From contig NZ_JADHDV010000003.1 in NCBI RefSeq assembly GCF_016820515.1, positions 184,789 through 248,788 of the forward strand: a stretch of DNA of 64,000 nucleotides, in the 5' to 3' direction. A program made the translations under genes and the position numbers. The first letter of the stretch is position 1. Each line of letters begins with the position of its first letter. Source of the stretch: Pseudoxanthomonas beigongshangi. GTDB lineage: Bacteria > Pseudomonadota > Gammaproteobacteria > Xanthomonadales > Xanthomonadaceae. Of this stretch, positions 19,537 to 29,614 are shown piece by piece. The notes beneath the pieces are model-generated. The model searched no databases. It saw nothing but the letters and a program-made list of their open reading frames with translations, and was not told where the DNA came from.

Positions 19537-21834
19537 TCAACCCAGGCTGGCCTTTTCCGCTTCCAGTTGCGCGCGGATCTGCGCGTCCACCGCGGCGATG
19601 GCGGTCATGTTGACCACCCGGCGCGGCGTGGCGCTGGTGGTCAGGATATGGACCGGCTTGGAGATGCCCATCAGGATCGGGCCGATGGCGACGCCATCGG
19701 TGACCACGCGCACCATGTTGTAGGTGATGTTGGCCGCGTCCAGGTTGGGCAGCACGAACAGGTTGGCGCGCCCGCTCAGGGTGCTGCCCGGCATGATGCG
19801 CTGGCGCAGCGCCTCGTCCCAGGCGGTGTCGCCCTGCATTTCGCCGTCGACGTTGAGGTCGGGCTTGCGCTTGAGCAGCAGCTCGCGCACCTGCCGCATC
19901 TTGGTCGAACCGCGGGTTTCATGGCTGCCGAAGTTGGAGTGCGACAACAGCGCGATGCGCGGTTCGATGCCGAACAGCTTCAAGCGGTAGGCCGCCTGCA
20001 GGGTCGCCTCGGCGATCTGCTCGGCGGTCGGATCTTCCTGCACGTGGGTATCCAGGAAGAAGTACGCACCCTGGTTGTTGATGACGCCGGTCATCGCCGA
20101 GGTCGACTGCACGCCCGGGTCCAGCGGAATCACGCTGCGCACGTAGCCCAGCTTCTTGTGGAAGCGGCCGACGATGCCGCTGACCATCGCGTCGGCCTCG
20201 CCGCGCGCGACCATCACCGCGGCGATCAGGGTCGGGCGCGAACGCATCAGGTTCTTGGCCGCGGCCGGGGTGACGCCGCGACGCGCGGTCAGCGCGTGGT
20301 AGTACTGCCAGTAGTCGTTGAAGCGCGGATCGTCGTTGATGTTGGTCAACTCGAAATCCACGCCGGCGCGCATGCGCAGGCCCAGGCGTTCGATGCGCGC
20401 GTCGATGACGTCCGGGCGGCCGATCAGGATCGGGAAGGCCAGGCCTTCGTCGATGACCGTCTGCACCGCGCGCAGCACCGTCTCCTCCTCGCCCTCGGCG
20501 TAGGCCACGCGCTTGCGGTCTGCGCGTGCGCGGTCGTAGACCGGCTTCATCATCAGGCTGGTGCGGTAGACGAACTGGCCCAGCTTCTCGCGGTAGGCCT
20601 GCAGGTCGGCCATCGGCCGCAGCGCCACGCCCGAATCCATCGCCGCCTTGGCCACCGCCGGCGCCAGTTCCACCAGCAGGCGCGGATCGAACGGACGCGG
20701 GATCAGGTATTCGGGACCGAAGCACGGAATGTCGTCGCCGTAGGCGGTGCCCAGGTCCGAGGCTTCGCGCCGGGCCAGATCGGCGATCGCGTGCACGCAC
20801 GCCAGCTTCATCGCCTCGTTGATGCCGGTGGCGCCCACGTCCAGCGCGCCGCGGAAGATGTAAGGGAAGCAGACCGCGTTGTTGACCTGGTTCGGATAGT
20901 CAGAGCGGCCGGTGGCGATGATGCAGTCCGGGCGGACCTGCCGGGCCAGCTCCGGCAGGATTTCCGGATTGGGGTTGGCCAGCGCCAGGATGATCGGCTT
21001 GTCGGCCATGGTCGCGACCATTTCCGGCTTCAGCACGTTGGCAGCGGACAGGCCCAGGAAGAGGTCGGCGCCATCGACGATTTCGGCCAGGGTGCGCTTG
21101 TCGGTGTCGCGGGCGTAGCGCGCCTTGTCCGGGTCCAGGTGCGGGCGGCCGGTGTAGAGCACGCCGTCGCGATCCACGGCGAGGATGTTCTCCGGCTTCA
21201 GGCCCAGCGCCACCAGCATGTCCAGGCAAGCGATGCCGGCCGCGCCGGCGCCGCTGGTGGCCAGCTTGACGTCCTCGATCTTCTTGCCGACCACTTCCAG
21301 CGCGTTGACCACCGCCGCGCCGACGATGATCGCGGTGCCGTGCTGGTCGTCGTGGAAGACCGGAATCTTCATCCGCTCGCGCAGCTTGCGCTCGACGATG
21401 AAGCATTCCGGCGCCTTGATGTCCTCCAGGTTTATGCCGCCGAAGGTCGGCTCCAGGCTGGCGATGATGTCCACCAGCTTGTCCGGATCGGTCTCGTCGA
21501 TTTCGATGTCGAACACGTCGATGCCGGCGAACTTCTGGAACAGCACGCCCTTGCCTTCCATCACCGGCTTGCCGGCCAGTGCGCCGATGTTGCCCAGGCC
21601 CAGCACCGCGGTGCCGTTGGAAACCACCGCGACCAGGTTGCCGCGCGCGGTCATCTCGCTGGCGGCGTTGGGATCCTCGACGATGGCCTCGCAGGCATAG
21701 GCCACGCCCGGCGAATACGCCAGCGCCAGATCGCGCTGGGTCAGCATCGGCTTGGTCGGCGAGACCTTGATCTTGCCGGGGGGCGAAAGGCGGTGGTATT
21801 CGAGGGCGGCCTGCTTGAAATCGTCGTTGGACAT
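19537..21834 (-). CDS. maeB: NADP-dependent malic enzyme with phosphotransacetylase-like domain
   Basis: A 765-residue protein of the MaeB type (E. coli MaeB is 759 aa). The N-terminal half, up to about 420, is the malic enzyme: a Tyr-Ser-Pro-Gly segment near the start ([10 protein letters not shown]), HDDQHGTA, and the nucleotide-binding SGAGAAGIA. The C-terminal half is a phosphotransacetylase-like regulatory domain. It converts malate to pyruvate, CO2 and NADPH. Its position next to dctA and a DctB-like sensor suggests it turns imported C4-dicarboxylates into pyruvate. The ATG at 21834 is chosen (MSNDDFKQ). Confidence 0.95.
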   Translation of the reverse strand: MSNDDFKQAALEYHRLSPPGKIKVSPTKPMLTQRDLALAYSPGVAYACEAIVEDPNAASEMTARGNLVAVVSNGTAVLGLGNIGALAGKPVMEGKGVLFQKFAGIDVFDIEIDETDPDKLVDIIASLEPTFGGINLEDIKAPECFIVERKLRERMKIPVFHDDQHGTAIIVGAAVVNALEVVGKKIEDVKLATSGAGAAGIACLDMLVALGLKPENILAVDRDGVLYTGRPHLDPDKARYARDTDKRTLAEIVDGADLFLGLSAANVLKPEMVATMADKPIILALANPNPEILPELARQVRPDCIIATGRSDYPNQVNNAVCFPYIFRGALDVGATGINEAMKLACVHAIADLARREASDLGTAYGDDIPCFGPEYLIPRPFDPRLLVELAPAVAKAAMDSGVALRPMADLQAYREKLGQFVYRTSLMMKPVYDRARADRKRVAYAEGEEETVLRAVQTVIDEGLAFPILIGRPDVIDARIERLGLRMRAGVDFELTNINDDPRFNDYWQYYHALTARRGVTPAAAKNLMRSRPTLIAAVMVARGEADAMVSGIVGRFHKKLGYVRSVIPLDPGVQSTSAMTGVINNQGAYFFLDTHVQEDPTAEQIAEATLQAAYRLKLFGIEPRIALLSHSNFGSHETRGSTKMRQVRELLLKRKPDLNVDGEMQGDTAWDEALRQRIMPGSTLSGRANLFVLPNLDAANITYNMVRVVTDGVAIGPILMGISKPVHILTTSATPRRVVNMTAIAAVDAQIRAQLEAEKASLG

Positions 21835-21947
21835 TACGGGCGGTCTGGGCAATAGCACGAAAGAGGCCCGATTCTACCCCCTGCGGCCGGGGTCTGCCGG
21901 CTTTCCGGTGCCATGGATCGGATGGGAAACGGCAAGGGTGAGTGGTC

Positions 21948-23291
21948 TCAGTCCGCGTGGGCGGGCAACGGGGATTCCAGCAGGACGTCCTCGCCCGTCG
22001 CGCCGCCGCTCAGCGCCCGATCGAGCTTCTGCCGGTCCAGCGCGCCTTCCCAGCGCGAAACCACCACGGTCGCAACGGCATTTCCGATGAAGTTGGTCAG
22101 CGAGCGGCACTCGCTCATGAACCGATCCACGCCCAGGATCAGCGCCATGCCGGCCACCGGCACGGTCGGCACCACCGACAGCGTCGCCGCCAGGGTGATG
22201 AAGCCGGCGCCGGTCACGCCCGCCGCGCCCTTGGAGCTGAGCATGGCCACCAGCAGCAGCGTGATCTGCTGGCCCAGGGTCAGATCGGTGTTGGTGGCCT
22301 GGGCGATGAACAGCGCGGCCAGGGTCATGTAGATGTTGGTGCCGTCCAGGTTGAACGAATAGCCGGTGGGCACCACCAGGCCGACCACCGATTTTTCGCA
22401 GCCCGCCTTCTCCATCTTCTCCATCAGCGAAGGCAGTGCCGATTCGGACGAGGACGTGCCCAGCACCAGCAGCAGTTCGGCCTTCAGGTAGCGCGCCAGC
22501 CGCAGCACCGAGAAGCCGCACAGGCGCGCCACCGTGCCCAGCACCACCAGCACGAACAGCAGCGAGCTGACGTAGAAGGTGCCGACCAGCCAGGCCAGGT
22601 TCGTCAGCGATTCGATGCCGTACTTGCCTATGGTGAAGGCGATGGCGCCGAACGCGCCGATCGGCGCGGCCTTCATCAGCAGGTGCACCAGCTTGAACAC
22701 CGGCACGGTCAAGGCTTCCAGCAGGTCCAGCACCGGACGGCCGCGCTCGCCGGTCATCGCCAGCGCGATGCCGAACAGCGCCGCGATCAGCAGCACCTGC
22801 AGGATGTTGCCGGAGACGAACGCGCCGACCAGCGTTCCGGGAATGATGTCGAGCAGGAATCCGGTCAGGGTCAGCTCGTGCGCCTTTTCGGCGTAGTCGT
22901 GCACCGCCTTGGCGTCGAGCTGGGCCGGGTCGATGTTCATGCCCGCGCCGGGCTGGACCACGTGCGCGACCACCATGCCCACCACCAGCGCCAGGGTGGA
23001 AAAGAACAGGAAATAGACCATCGCCTTGCCGAACACGCGTCCCACCTTGCTCAGGTGGGTCATGCCGGCCACGCCGGTGACGATGGTCAGGAAGATCACC
23101 GGCGCGATGATCATCTTCACCAGCTTGATGAAGGCATCGCCCAACGGCTTGAGCTGTTCGGCGAAGGCCGGCTCGAAGTGACCCAACAGCGCGCCCAGCG
23201 CGATCGCCACCAGCACCTGCACATACAACTGGCGGTGGAGCGGCAGGCGGGGGCCGGCGCCGGCCGGAGCGGATTCGGTGGAAACGTGCAT
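21948..23291 (-). CDS. dctA: C4-dicarboxylate:cation symporter
   Basis: A 447-residue inner-membrane protein of the DAACS family with eight or so transmembrane helices and the serine-rich re-entrant segment [13 protein letters not shown] plus [10 protein letters not shown]. These are hallmarks of DctA/GltP; DctA is favoured by the neighbouring DctB-like sensor and malic enzyme. It imports succinate, fumarate or malate. GAGGTG precedes the ATG at 23291. Two 18-bp boxes stand 63 bp upstream of the start. Glutamate transport (GltP) is the main alternative. Confidence 0.92.
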   Translation of the reverse strand: MHVSTESAPAGAGPRLPLHRQLYVQVLVAIALGALLGHFEPAFAEQLKPLGDAFIKLVKMIIAPVIFLTIVTGVAGMTHLSKVGRVFGKAMVYFLFFSTLALVVGMVVAHVVQPGAGMNIDPAQLDAKAVHDYAEKAHELTLTGFLLDIIPGTLVGAFVSGNILQVLLIAALFGIALAMTGERGRPVLDLLEALTVPVFKLVHLLMKAAPIGAFGAIAFTIGKYGIESLTNLAWLVGTFYVSSLLFVLVVLGTVARLCGFSVLRLARYLKAELLLVLGTSSSESALPSLMEKMEKAGCEKSVVGLVVPTGYSFNLDGTNIYMTLAALFIAQATNTDLTLGQQITLLLVAMLSSKGAAGVTGAGFITLAATLSVVPTVPVAGMALILGVDRFMSECRSLTNFIGNAVATVVVSRWEGALDRQKLDRALSGGATGEDVLLESPLPAHAD

Positions 23292-23354
23292 GGGACACCT
23301 CGACGAAGGTTTTCGCTTCGGTGGCTGTTGTACATCCGCGAACGCGCGGTGCCG

Positions 23355-23390
23355 ATAACGCATTGGTACTAGCTAATCCAATGGTATTAG
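23355..23390 (-). promoter_or_regulatory. Two abutting 18-bp boxes upstream of dctA
   Basis: Read on the minus strand, CTAATACCATTGGATTAG (23390-23373) is followed directly by CTAGTACCAATGCGTTAT (23372-23355). They agree at 13 of 18 positions, and the first is a near palindrome with arms CTAAT/ATTAG. The second box is identical to one at 28244-28261 upstream of the second porin. Both second boxes end about 62 bp before their ATG. The response regulator at 27537 is the natural candidate binder; this is inference. Confidence 0.7.
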
Positions 23391-23556
23391 GCGTCGCCGC
23401 GCCGCCGGCCATGCAATCGTGGCGCCAGCCGCCACCGGCACGCGGATTCGCCGGGATTTTCCGTCCCGCGCGCAGGCGATTGGGCGGGCGCCGCAGGGTC
23501 GGGGAAAGGTTGAACAGGGTCTGGTGCATCGGACCGGTCTGCGTGACCATCCCGCC

Positions 23557-26229
23557 ATGCCTTTCCTTCGCACGCCCCGCCGTCGCACCGGCCTGTTCCT
23601 GCTGCTGGCCGTCGTGGCGATCGCCATCACCACGCTGAGCCTGGTCGCGATGCGCCAGCTGGAGCGCCGCAGCCTGCTCGGCGATGCGGCGCAGGCGCGC
23701 GAGCAGTTGCGCCTGCACGGCGACGCGCTGCAATCGCTGATCGAACGCCACCGGGTGCTGCCGGCGGTGCTGGCGCTGGATCCGGACATCCGCGCGGCAC
23801 TGGCGCACGGCAACGTCGATGCGGCCGATTCGGAGCGACTCAGCCGCAAGCTAGAGCGCGTCAACGGCGCCGCGGCTACGTCCACCCTCACCCTGCTGGA
23901 TCGGGATGGGCTGGCGCTGGCGGCCAGCAACTGGCGCATGGCCGACGCCAGCAACGTCGGCAACCGCTACCACTTCCGCCCCTACTTCCAGCAGGCCATG
24001 CGCGAAGGCAGCGGCACGTTCTATGCCGAGGGCGTCACCACCGCCGTGCCCGGCTACTTCCTGTCCGAAGCGGTGCGCGACGTAGCCGGACGACCGATCG
24101 GCGTGGTGGTGGTGAAGGTGGTGCTGCGGCCGCTGGAACGAACCTGGGCCGAAGCCCCCGAGATCGTGTTCGTCACCGACGCCAATGGCGTGATCTTCCT
24201 TTCCAGCCGCACCGGCTGGCGCTACCGCGTACTGCACGCCCTGACCCCGGCCGCCCGGGAACGGCTCGCCCGCACGCGCCAGTACGGGCAGATTCCGCGC
24301 CTGCCGCTGGAGTACCGGATCACGGCGGATCTCGGCCAGCAGGTGCATCGCGTGCGCCTGCCCGACGCGGGCGACGTGATCTGGGTGTCGCAGCCACTGC
24401 CACGGCAGGGCTGGACACTGAACCTGCTGCGCTCCACCCACGACAGCGTCGCCGCCGCGCGCACGATGGCCGCGGCGGTGGCGGCCGGCCTGCTGGTGCT
24501 GGCGCTGCTGGGCTTCGTGCTGTGGCAGCGGCGCCGGCTGGCGCAACTGCGCGAGCGCAGCCGGGTGGAGCTGGAACGCCTGGTCGAGCACCACGCGCAG
24601 GAACTGCGCAGCGCCCAGGATGGGCTGGTGCAGGCCGCGCACGCCGCCGACTATGGCGAAAGCCCCAGCCTGCAGCATCTGCCTCAAGGCGTCTGCGTGG
24701 TCGACGCCCAGCTCAACCTGGTGGCCTGGAACCGGCGCTACATCGAGCTGTTCCGGTTTCCGCCGGGCTTCATCCAGGTCGGCCGTCCGATCGCCGACGT
24801 GTTCCGCTACAACGCCAATCGCGGCCTGCTCGGCCCCGGCCCCATCGACGAAGCCATCGAGCGCAGGCTCAACCACCTGCGCTCGGGCAAGCCGCACATG
24901 CACGAACGCGAGCGCGGTGATGGCAGCGTCATCGAGATCCGCGGCAATCCGCTTCCCGATGGCGGTTTCGTCACCAGCTACGCCGACATCACCGCCTACA
25001 AGAACGCCGCCCGCGACCTGCGCTCGCTGGCCGATACGCTCAGCCGCCGCATCGACGAGCGCACCCGCGACCTGGCCGAGGCCAAGCGCGAGGCCGAGGA
25101 CGCCAACCGCTCCAAGACCCGCTTCGTCGCCGCGGCGGTGCACGACCTGTTGCAGCCGCTGAATGCCGCGCGCATGTTCCTGTCGGCGCTGCGCGGGCGC
25201 CTGCCGGATGCCGGCGCGCGGGACATCGCCGAGAACATCGACAACGCGCTGGCCGCGCAGGACGGCATCCTCAACAGCCTGCTGGACATCTCGCGACTGG
25301 AATCCGGCGCGCTGGAAACGCACGTGCGAGACTTCGCCCTGGATCCACTGCTGGCGACGCTGGCGCGCGAATTCGGCATCCTCGCCGCGGCACGCGGCTT
25401 GCGCCTGGAGCGGGTCGCCACTTCGGCGGTGGTGCGCAGCGACGAGGCGCTGCTGCGCAGGATCCTGCAGAACTTCCTGTCTAATGCCATCCGCTACACG
25501 CCGCGCGGGCGGATCGTGCTGGGCTGCCGTCGCCAGGGCGATCAGGTGCGCATCGAGGTCCACGACACCGGTCCCGGCATTCCGGAGGCGCGGCAGCGGG
25601 AGATCTTCGAGGAGTTCCGCCGCCTGGATGGTGATGGCGAGGAGCGCGGCGCCGGCCTTGGCCTGGCGATCGTGGATCGGATCGCGCGCCTGCTCGGCCA
25701 TCGCGTCGGCCTGCGTTCGCGACCGGGACACGGCAGCGTGTTCTCGATCCGCGTGCCGCGCGGCGTATCGGCCGCCACACCGGGCACGGAAGACGGGCCC
25801 GGCGCGGAAGACGCATCGGCGGCGATCGAAGAAGCAGCCACCGATTCGCTGCTGGCCGGTTGCCGGGTCTGGTGCATCGACGACGACGCACGGGTGATTC
25901 GCGCGACCCGCCTGCTGCTGGAACGCTGGGGATGCCGGGTGGAACTGGCCGGCGGCGTGGAGCAGGCCCTGGCGGCGGCACGCGCCGACGGCGTGCCGGA
26001 TCTGCTGTTGCTGGACGTGCGGCTGGGCGACGACGTCACCGGCCCGGAATTGTTCGGGCAACTGGCGCGTCGCTGGCAACGCGAGCCGGCCGTGCTGCTG
26101 TTCACCGCCGAGCAGGACGAAGCACTGCGGGCGCTGGCGCGGGAACGGAATTGGGGCTTCCTGTCCAAGCAGGCGCGCACGTCCGCGCTGCGTTCGCTGA
26201 TGACCCATCTCTACCAGCGCTCGCGTTGA
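23557..26229 (+). CDS. DctB-like hybrid sensor histidine kinase
   Basis: An 890-residue inner-membrane kinase. Order: TM 9-29; periplasmic tandem-PAS/Cache sensor (about 35-295) whose ASNW, FRPYF, PGYFLSEAV and WRY motifs resemble DctB/DctS dicarboxylate sensors; TM 304-324; PAS about 375-480; HisKA with His529 in HDLLQPL; HATPase with N-box FLSNAIRY and DTGPGIPE; and a C-terminal receiver with Asp820 in LLLLDVRLGD. It likely senses C4-dicarboxylates and signals to the LuxR-type regulator at 27537, perhaps with its own receiver as a brake. DctB itself has no receiver. ATG at 23557 is chosen; divergent from dctA. Confidence 0.9.
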   Translation: MPFLRTPRRRTGLFLLLAVVAIAITTLSLVAMRQLERRSLLGDAAQAREQLRLHGDALQSLIERHRVLPAVLALDPDIRAALAHGNVDAADSERLSRKLERVNGAAATSTLTLLDRDGLALAASNWRMADASNVGNRYHFRPYFQQAMREGSGTFYAEGVTTAVPGYFLSEAVRDVAGRPIGVVVVKVVLRPLERTWAEAPEIVFVTDANGVIFLSSRTGWRYRVLHALTPAARERLARTRQYGQIPRLPLEYRITADLGQQVHRVRLPDAGDVIWVSQPLPRQGWTLNLLRSTHDSVAAARTMAAAVAAGLLVLALLGFVLWQRRRLAQLRERSRVELERLVEHHAQELRSAQDGLVQAAHAADYGESPSLQHLPQGVCVVDAQLNLVAWNRRYIELFRFPPGFIQVGRPIADVFRYNANRGLLGPGPIDEAIERRLNHLRSGKPHMHERERGDGSVIEIRGNPLPDGGFVTSYADITAYKNAARDLRSLADTLSRRIDERTRDLAEAKREAEDANRSKTRFVAAAVHDLLQPLNAARMFLSALRGRLPDAGARDIAENIDNALAAQDGILNSLLDISRLESGALETHVRDFALDPLLATLAREFGILAAARGLRLERVATSAVVRSDEALLRRILQNFLSNAIRYTPRGRIVLGCRRQGDQVRIEVHDTGPGIPEARQREIFEEFRRLDGDGEERGAGLGLAIVDRIARLLGHRVGLRSRPGHGSVFSIRVPRGVSAATPGTEDGPGAEDASAAIEEAATDSLLAGCRVWCIDDDARVIRATRLLLERWGCRVELAGGVEQALAAARADGVPDLLLLDVRLGDDVTGPELFGQLARRWQREPAVLLFTAEQDEALRALARERNWGFLSKQARTSALRSLMTHLYQRSR

Positions 26230-26348
26230 CATCCTTTGCTCGATCGGTTTCCCGTCATCCCCGGCTTGCTTTCATTGCAGGTCAATGCGCGATTCCCGCC
26301 CCGCCGATGCGCTGACATGCCTCCGCATGTTTCCTGCGAGGGCTTTCG

Positions 26349-27524
26349 ATGCATCACTTCATCCCGGGATGCCCGCGGGCATCCGTTCCGCTGTTCGCGC
26401 TGTCGGCCATCCTGCTGGTCGTCCCTGGGGCATGCGCCTCCGATGAGGCGATCCGGCCCACCGGCCGCATTTACTACGACTTCGCGCGCTTCGACAACGA
26501 CGATCGCGGTGTTTCCTCGCGCGGCCGGGATGGCCTGCGCCTGGCCTGGCTCGGCGTGACCGGAAAGTGGCAGGGGTTCGGCTATCGCGCCGAGGTGGAT
26601 GTCGCGCCCACGCACTGGGCCCTGCGCAATGTGTGGCTCAGCCGCGAGCTCGGTTCGCCCGCCCGCGGCGTGATCAGCGTGGGCCAGATGGGCCAATACT
26701 TCGCGCTCGACGAGCGGGTCAGCTTCAACCATCGGCCCGCGGTGGAATCCAGTTACCTGACCCAGACGCTGGCTTCGCCGCACCGCGTCGGTATCGGCTG
26801 GGAAGGGCATCACGCCGGCTGGTTCTGGGGCGTCGGCGCCGGCAGGCTGGGCCGCTTCGACGTTCCGGAAATCAAGGGCCGTGGCTTCAGCGGACGCGCG
26901 GGCCGGGTGTTTCCACGCGATGACGGCGACCTGCTGCACCTGGCCGGCTCGGTGATGCGCGAGCACCACGATCATCCCGGCATCGGCGGTTCCGCGCCGC
27001 TGCGGGTGCCACTCAGGACCGCGGGCCATTTCTCCCGCCGGCCGGCGCTGGTCCTGGCCGACTACCGCGACGGACGCGACGTGCGGGTGGACAAGCGCGG
27101 GCTGGAAGCGGCCGGCGTGCATGGCGCATGGTCCTGGCAGACCGAATATGCACGCGGCCGCTACCACGACGATCTGCGGCGTGATCGCATCGCCGCCCAT
27201 TACGTGATGGCGACCTGGATGCTCACCGGCGAGCGCCGGCCCTACGACGTCGGCGGCGGCCATTTCGGCCAGGTGCAACCGCAGGGCTCGGGTGGCGCAT
27301 GGGAACTGATGGCGCGCTACGACCGCATCACCGCCAGCGGCAACGGCGAAGGCCGGCGGCAGCGGCTGGCGGCCGACGCCTGGACGGTCGGCGTCAACTG
27401 GTATCCGCGGCGCAACGTGCGGGTGATGCTGGACTGGATCGACAGCCGCCGCCAGGACCGCACGCGGGATCAGCTGCTGGACCATACCGGCACCCTGGCC
27501 GGCCGCGTGCAATGGGATTTCTGA
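26349..27524 (+). CDS. OprO/OprP-family outer-membrane porin, copy 1
   Basis: A 391-residue protein with a signal peptide (cleavage about ACA at 30) and a C-terminal Phe, as in beta-barrel outer-membrane proteins. The repeated amphipathic strands and motifs such as IYYDFARFDND, VDKRGLEAAGVHGAWSWQ and ADAWTVGVNWY fit Porin_O_P (PF07396). This family transports phosphate or other anions; here the neighbourhood suggests dicarboxylates. It lies 119 bp after the sensor kinase on the same strand and converges with the regulator gene (12 bp apart). Confidence 0.82.
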   Translation: MHHFIPGCPRASVPLFALSAILLVVPGACASDEAIRPTGRIYYDFARFDNDDRGVSSRGRDGLRLAWLGVTGKWQGFGYRAEVDVAPTHWALRNVWLSRELGSPARGVISVGQMGQYFALDERVSFNHRPAVESSYLTQTLASPHRVGIGWEGHHAGWFWGVGAGRLGRFDVPEIKGRGFSGRAGRVFPRDDGDLLHLAGSVMREHHDHPGIGGSAPLRVPLRTAGHFSRRPALVLADYRDGRDVRVDKRGLEAAGVHGAWSWQTEYARGRYHDDLRRDRIAAHYVMATWMLTGERRPYDVGGGHFGQVQPQGSGGAWELMARYDRITASGNGEGRRQRLAADAWTVGVNWYPRRNVRVMLDWIDSRRQDRTRDQLLDHTGTLAGRVQWDF

Positions 27525-27536
27525 TTTCGCCGGGCG

Positions 27537-28208
27537 CTAGGATGTGCCGCCGGAAGTGTCCGGTGCCGGATCCGGATCGCCTTCCGGCTCCAGCGCCTTC
27601 ACCAGCAATGCCGCCTGCGTGCGGCTGTTGCACTCGAGTTTCTTCAGGATCGCGGTGACGTGCACCTTCACCGTGTTCTCGGCCAGGCCAAGCTCGTAGG
27701 CAATCTGCTTGTTGAGCAGGCCATCGGCCACGCACAGCAGGACCCGGAACTGCTGCGGGGTCAGGCGTGCCAGGCGCGCGGCCAGTTGGGCGTCGCGTTC
27801 GGAACGTTCAGCGGCCAGTGGCGGGAAGCAGGTATCGCCGCCCATCACCGCGGTGACGGCGGTGCGGATCGCCTCGGCCGGCGCGGACTTGGGAATGAAA
27901 CCGGCGGCTCCGAACTGCTGCGCGCGACGAATCACGCGCGGGTGATCGTTGGAGGAAATCACGATGACCGGAATATCCGGACGCTCGCCGCGCAGCCAGA
28001 CCAGCGACGAGAATCCGCGCGCGCCCGGCATGGTCAGATCCAGCAGCACCAGATCCACGTCCGGATGCACGGCCAGCGCCTCGGTCAGCGCCGAGACGCT
28101 GGCCACTTCCAGGGTCTGGCCGACTTCGATTTCCTCGCGCAGCGCATGCAGCACCGCTGCGCGGAACAGCGGATGATCATCGGCGACAAGGACCCGGGCC
28201 AGGCTCAT
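27537..28208 (-). CDS. LuxR/NarL-family response regulator
   Basis: A 223-residue protein: receiver domain with acidic pair Asp10/Asp11 and phospho-acceptor Asp57 (LLLDLTMPG), Lys in PKSAP, and a C-terminal LuxR-type HTH (about 155-215, LTPQQFRVLLCVADGL and NKQIAYELGL). It is the likely partner of the DctB-like kinase, since both sit in one cluster flanked by the two porins and dctA. Its promoter region (28209-28322) contains the 18-bp box, so autoregulation is possible. Confidence 0.88.
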   Translation of the reverse strand: MSLARVLVADDHPLFRAAVLHALREEIEVGQTLEVASVSALTEALAVHPDVDLVLLDLTMPGARGFSSLVWLRGERPDIPVIVISSNDHPRVIRRAQQFGAAGFIPKSAPAEAIRTAVTAVMGGDTCFPPLAAERSERDAQLAARLARLTPQQFRVLLCVADGLLNKQIAYELGLAENTVKVHVTAILKKLECNSRTQAALLVKALEPEGDPDPAPDTSGGTS

Positions 28209-28243
28209 AGCCGCCAGTGTGGCACGCGCCGCGCGCCGGTGCC

Positions 28244-28261
28244 CTAGTACCAATGCGTTAT
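28244..28261 (+). promoter_or_regulatory. 18-bp box shared with dctA promoter
   Basis: CTAGTACCAATGCGTTAT is identical to the proximal box upstream of dctA. It ends 61 bp before the second porin ATG and lies 36 bp upstream of the divergent response regulator start. Its conserved spacing to both target genes suggests an activator site. Confidence 0.7.
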
Positions 28262-28322
28262 TGGAGCCGGTGGTCGGGCTGTTATCTTCGCCCCCTTCCA
28301 AACCGGTTCCGAGGGAGAGCGG

Positions 28323-29486
28323 ATGCCATTTTCCAATCGACGCGTGCCGCTGGCGGTTCCGTTCATGCTGGCCCCGCTCATGCTGGCGACCGTGCCCGCC
28401 GCCCAAGCCGAGGACGCACTGACCCTCAAGCCGACCGGCCGGTTGCATTACGACTTCGCGCGCTTCGACAACGACGCACGCGGCACCGCCGAGCGCGACG
28501 GTGACGATCTGCGTGCGGCATGGCTGGCGATTTCCGGCCGGTTCTACGTGGTCGACTACAAGCTGGAAGCGGATTTCGCCGGCCACCGGCCGGTCGCGCG
28601 CGACGCCTATCTGGCCCGCAGCTTCGGCAACACCACCGTGACCCTCGGCCAGTTCAAGCAGTTCTACACGCTGGATGACCGCGGCAGTTCCAACCACATC
28701 CTGGCGGTCGAACGCAGCTGGCTGGCGCAGACCCTGGCGCCGTCCTACCGGTTGGGCCTGGGCGTCAACGGCCATCGCGACGGCGTGTTCTGGAGCGGCA
28801 GCGTCTACAGCCTGGAGAGCATCGACGTCTGGCAAGCCAAGGGACGCGCGGCGGGCGCGCGTGCCGGCTACGCGCCGTGGCGCGAGGCCGGTCGGGTGCT
28901 GCATTTCGGCGCCGCGCTGGCACACGAGCGCTACGATCATCCCGGCGCCGATGGCGCGCCCGCGCTGCGCGTGCAGCCGCGCGTGGCGGGCTACTTCGGC
29001 GACAACAGCCGGCTGTCGCTGATGGATTTCCGCAGCGGCCGCGACGTCTCGGTGGACAAGTACGGCCTGGAAGCGGCGGGCGTGCACGGCGCCTGGTCCT
29101 GGCAGGCCGAATACGGCGGCGCCCGCTACGACGATGGCCGGCAGCGCGGGCGGGTCGAGGCCGGTTATCTGCAAGCCAGTTGGCTGCTCACCGGCGAGTC
29201 CCGCCCCTACGATGCCAAGGCGGGACGGTTCGTCCAGCTCAAGCCGCAGCGACGCGGCGGCGCCTGGGAACTGGTGGCGCGCTACGACCACATCGAGGGC
29301 AGGCAATGGCCGCTCAACCGCCGCGACCTGTCGGCGGACGCATGGACGGTGGGCGTGAACTGGTATGCGCCGAAGCACTTCCGGGTGATGCTGGACTGGA
29401 CCGACAGCCGGCGCCGTGATGAAGTGAGCGGAAGAACATTGGATCGCACCGGCGTGCTGGCCGGACGCGTCCAGTTCGATTTCTGA
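28323..29486 (+). CDS. OprO/OprP-family outer-membrane porin, copy 2
   Basis: A 387-residue paralog of the porin at 26349, sharing the TGR...YDFARFDND opening after the signal peptide (cleavage AQA about 29), VDKYGLEAAGVHGAWSWQ, WLLTGE.RPYD and the closing AWTVGVNWY segment, with a terminal Phe. It is the copy directly preceded by the 18-bp box, so it is the one most likely co-induced with dctA. GAGGGAGAG precedes the ATG. Substrate is inferred from context only. Confidence 0.85.
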   Translation: MPFSNRRVPLAVPFMLAPLMLATVPAAQAEDALTLKPTGRLHYDFARFDNDARGTAERDGDDLRAAWLAISGRFYVVDYKLEADFAGHRPVARDAYLARSFGNTTVTLGQFKQFYTLDDRGSSNHILAVERSWLAQTLAPSYRLGLGVNGHRDGVFWSGSVYSLESIDVWQAKGRAAGARAGYAPWREAGRVLHFGAALAHERYDHPGADGAPALRVQPRVAGYFGDNSRLSLMDFRSGRDVSVDKYGLEAAGVHGAWSWQAEYGGARYDDGRQRGRVEAGYLQASWLLTGESRPYDAKAGRFVQLKPQRRGGAWELVARYDHIEGRQWPLNRRDLSADAWTVGVNWYAPKHFRVMLDWTDSRRRDEVSGRTLDRTGVLAGRVQFDF

Positions 29487-29530
29487 CGCGCCCGCCGGCC
29501 CTGCGCCCGGTTCCGGGTCACGGAACCGCG

Positions 29531-29574
29531 AGAAAATAATTTTCATCCAACCCTTCCTGTGCTACACAATAGAC
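29531..29574 (+). promoter_or_regulatory. Operator 1 and promoter of the D-amino-acid operon
   Basis: AGAAAATAATTTTCA at 29531-29545 contains the palindrome GAAAATAATTTTC, symmetric about its central base. Just downstream is a TACACAAT stretch at 29563 that could form the -10 box, with TTTCAT (29541-29546) as -35. The core resembles sites used by RpiR-family regulators, and an RpiR-type gene is third in this operon. Confidence 0.6.
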
Positions 29575-29614
29575 GGCCACGATGTCACGTGGCCGTGCAC
29601 AGGGGAGGCGGTTC

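Noticed and set aside
19567..21855. 762-residue frame antisense to maeB
   Set aside because: Shadow of the well-supported malic enzyme gene.
23851..26232. 793-residue frame antisense to the sensor kinase
   Set aside because: Shadow frame; the kinase motifs are clear on the plus strand.
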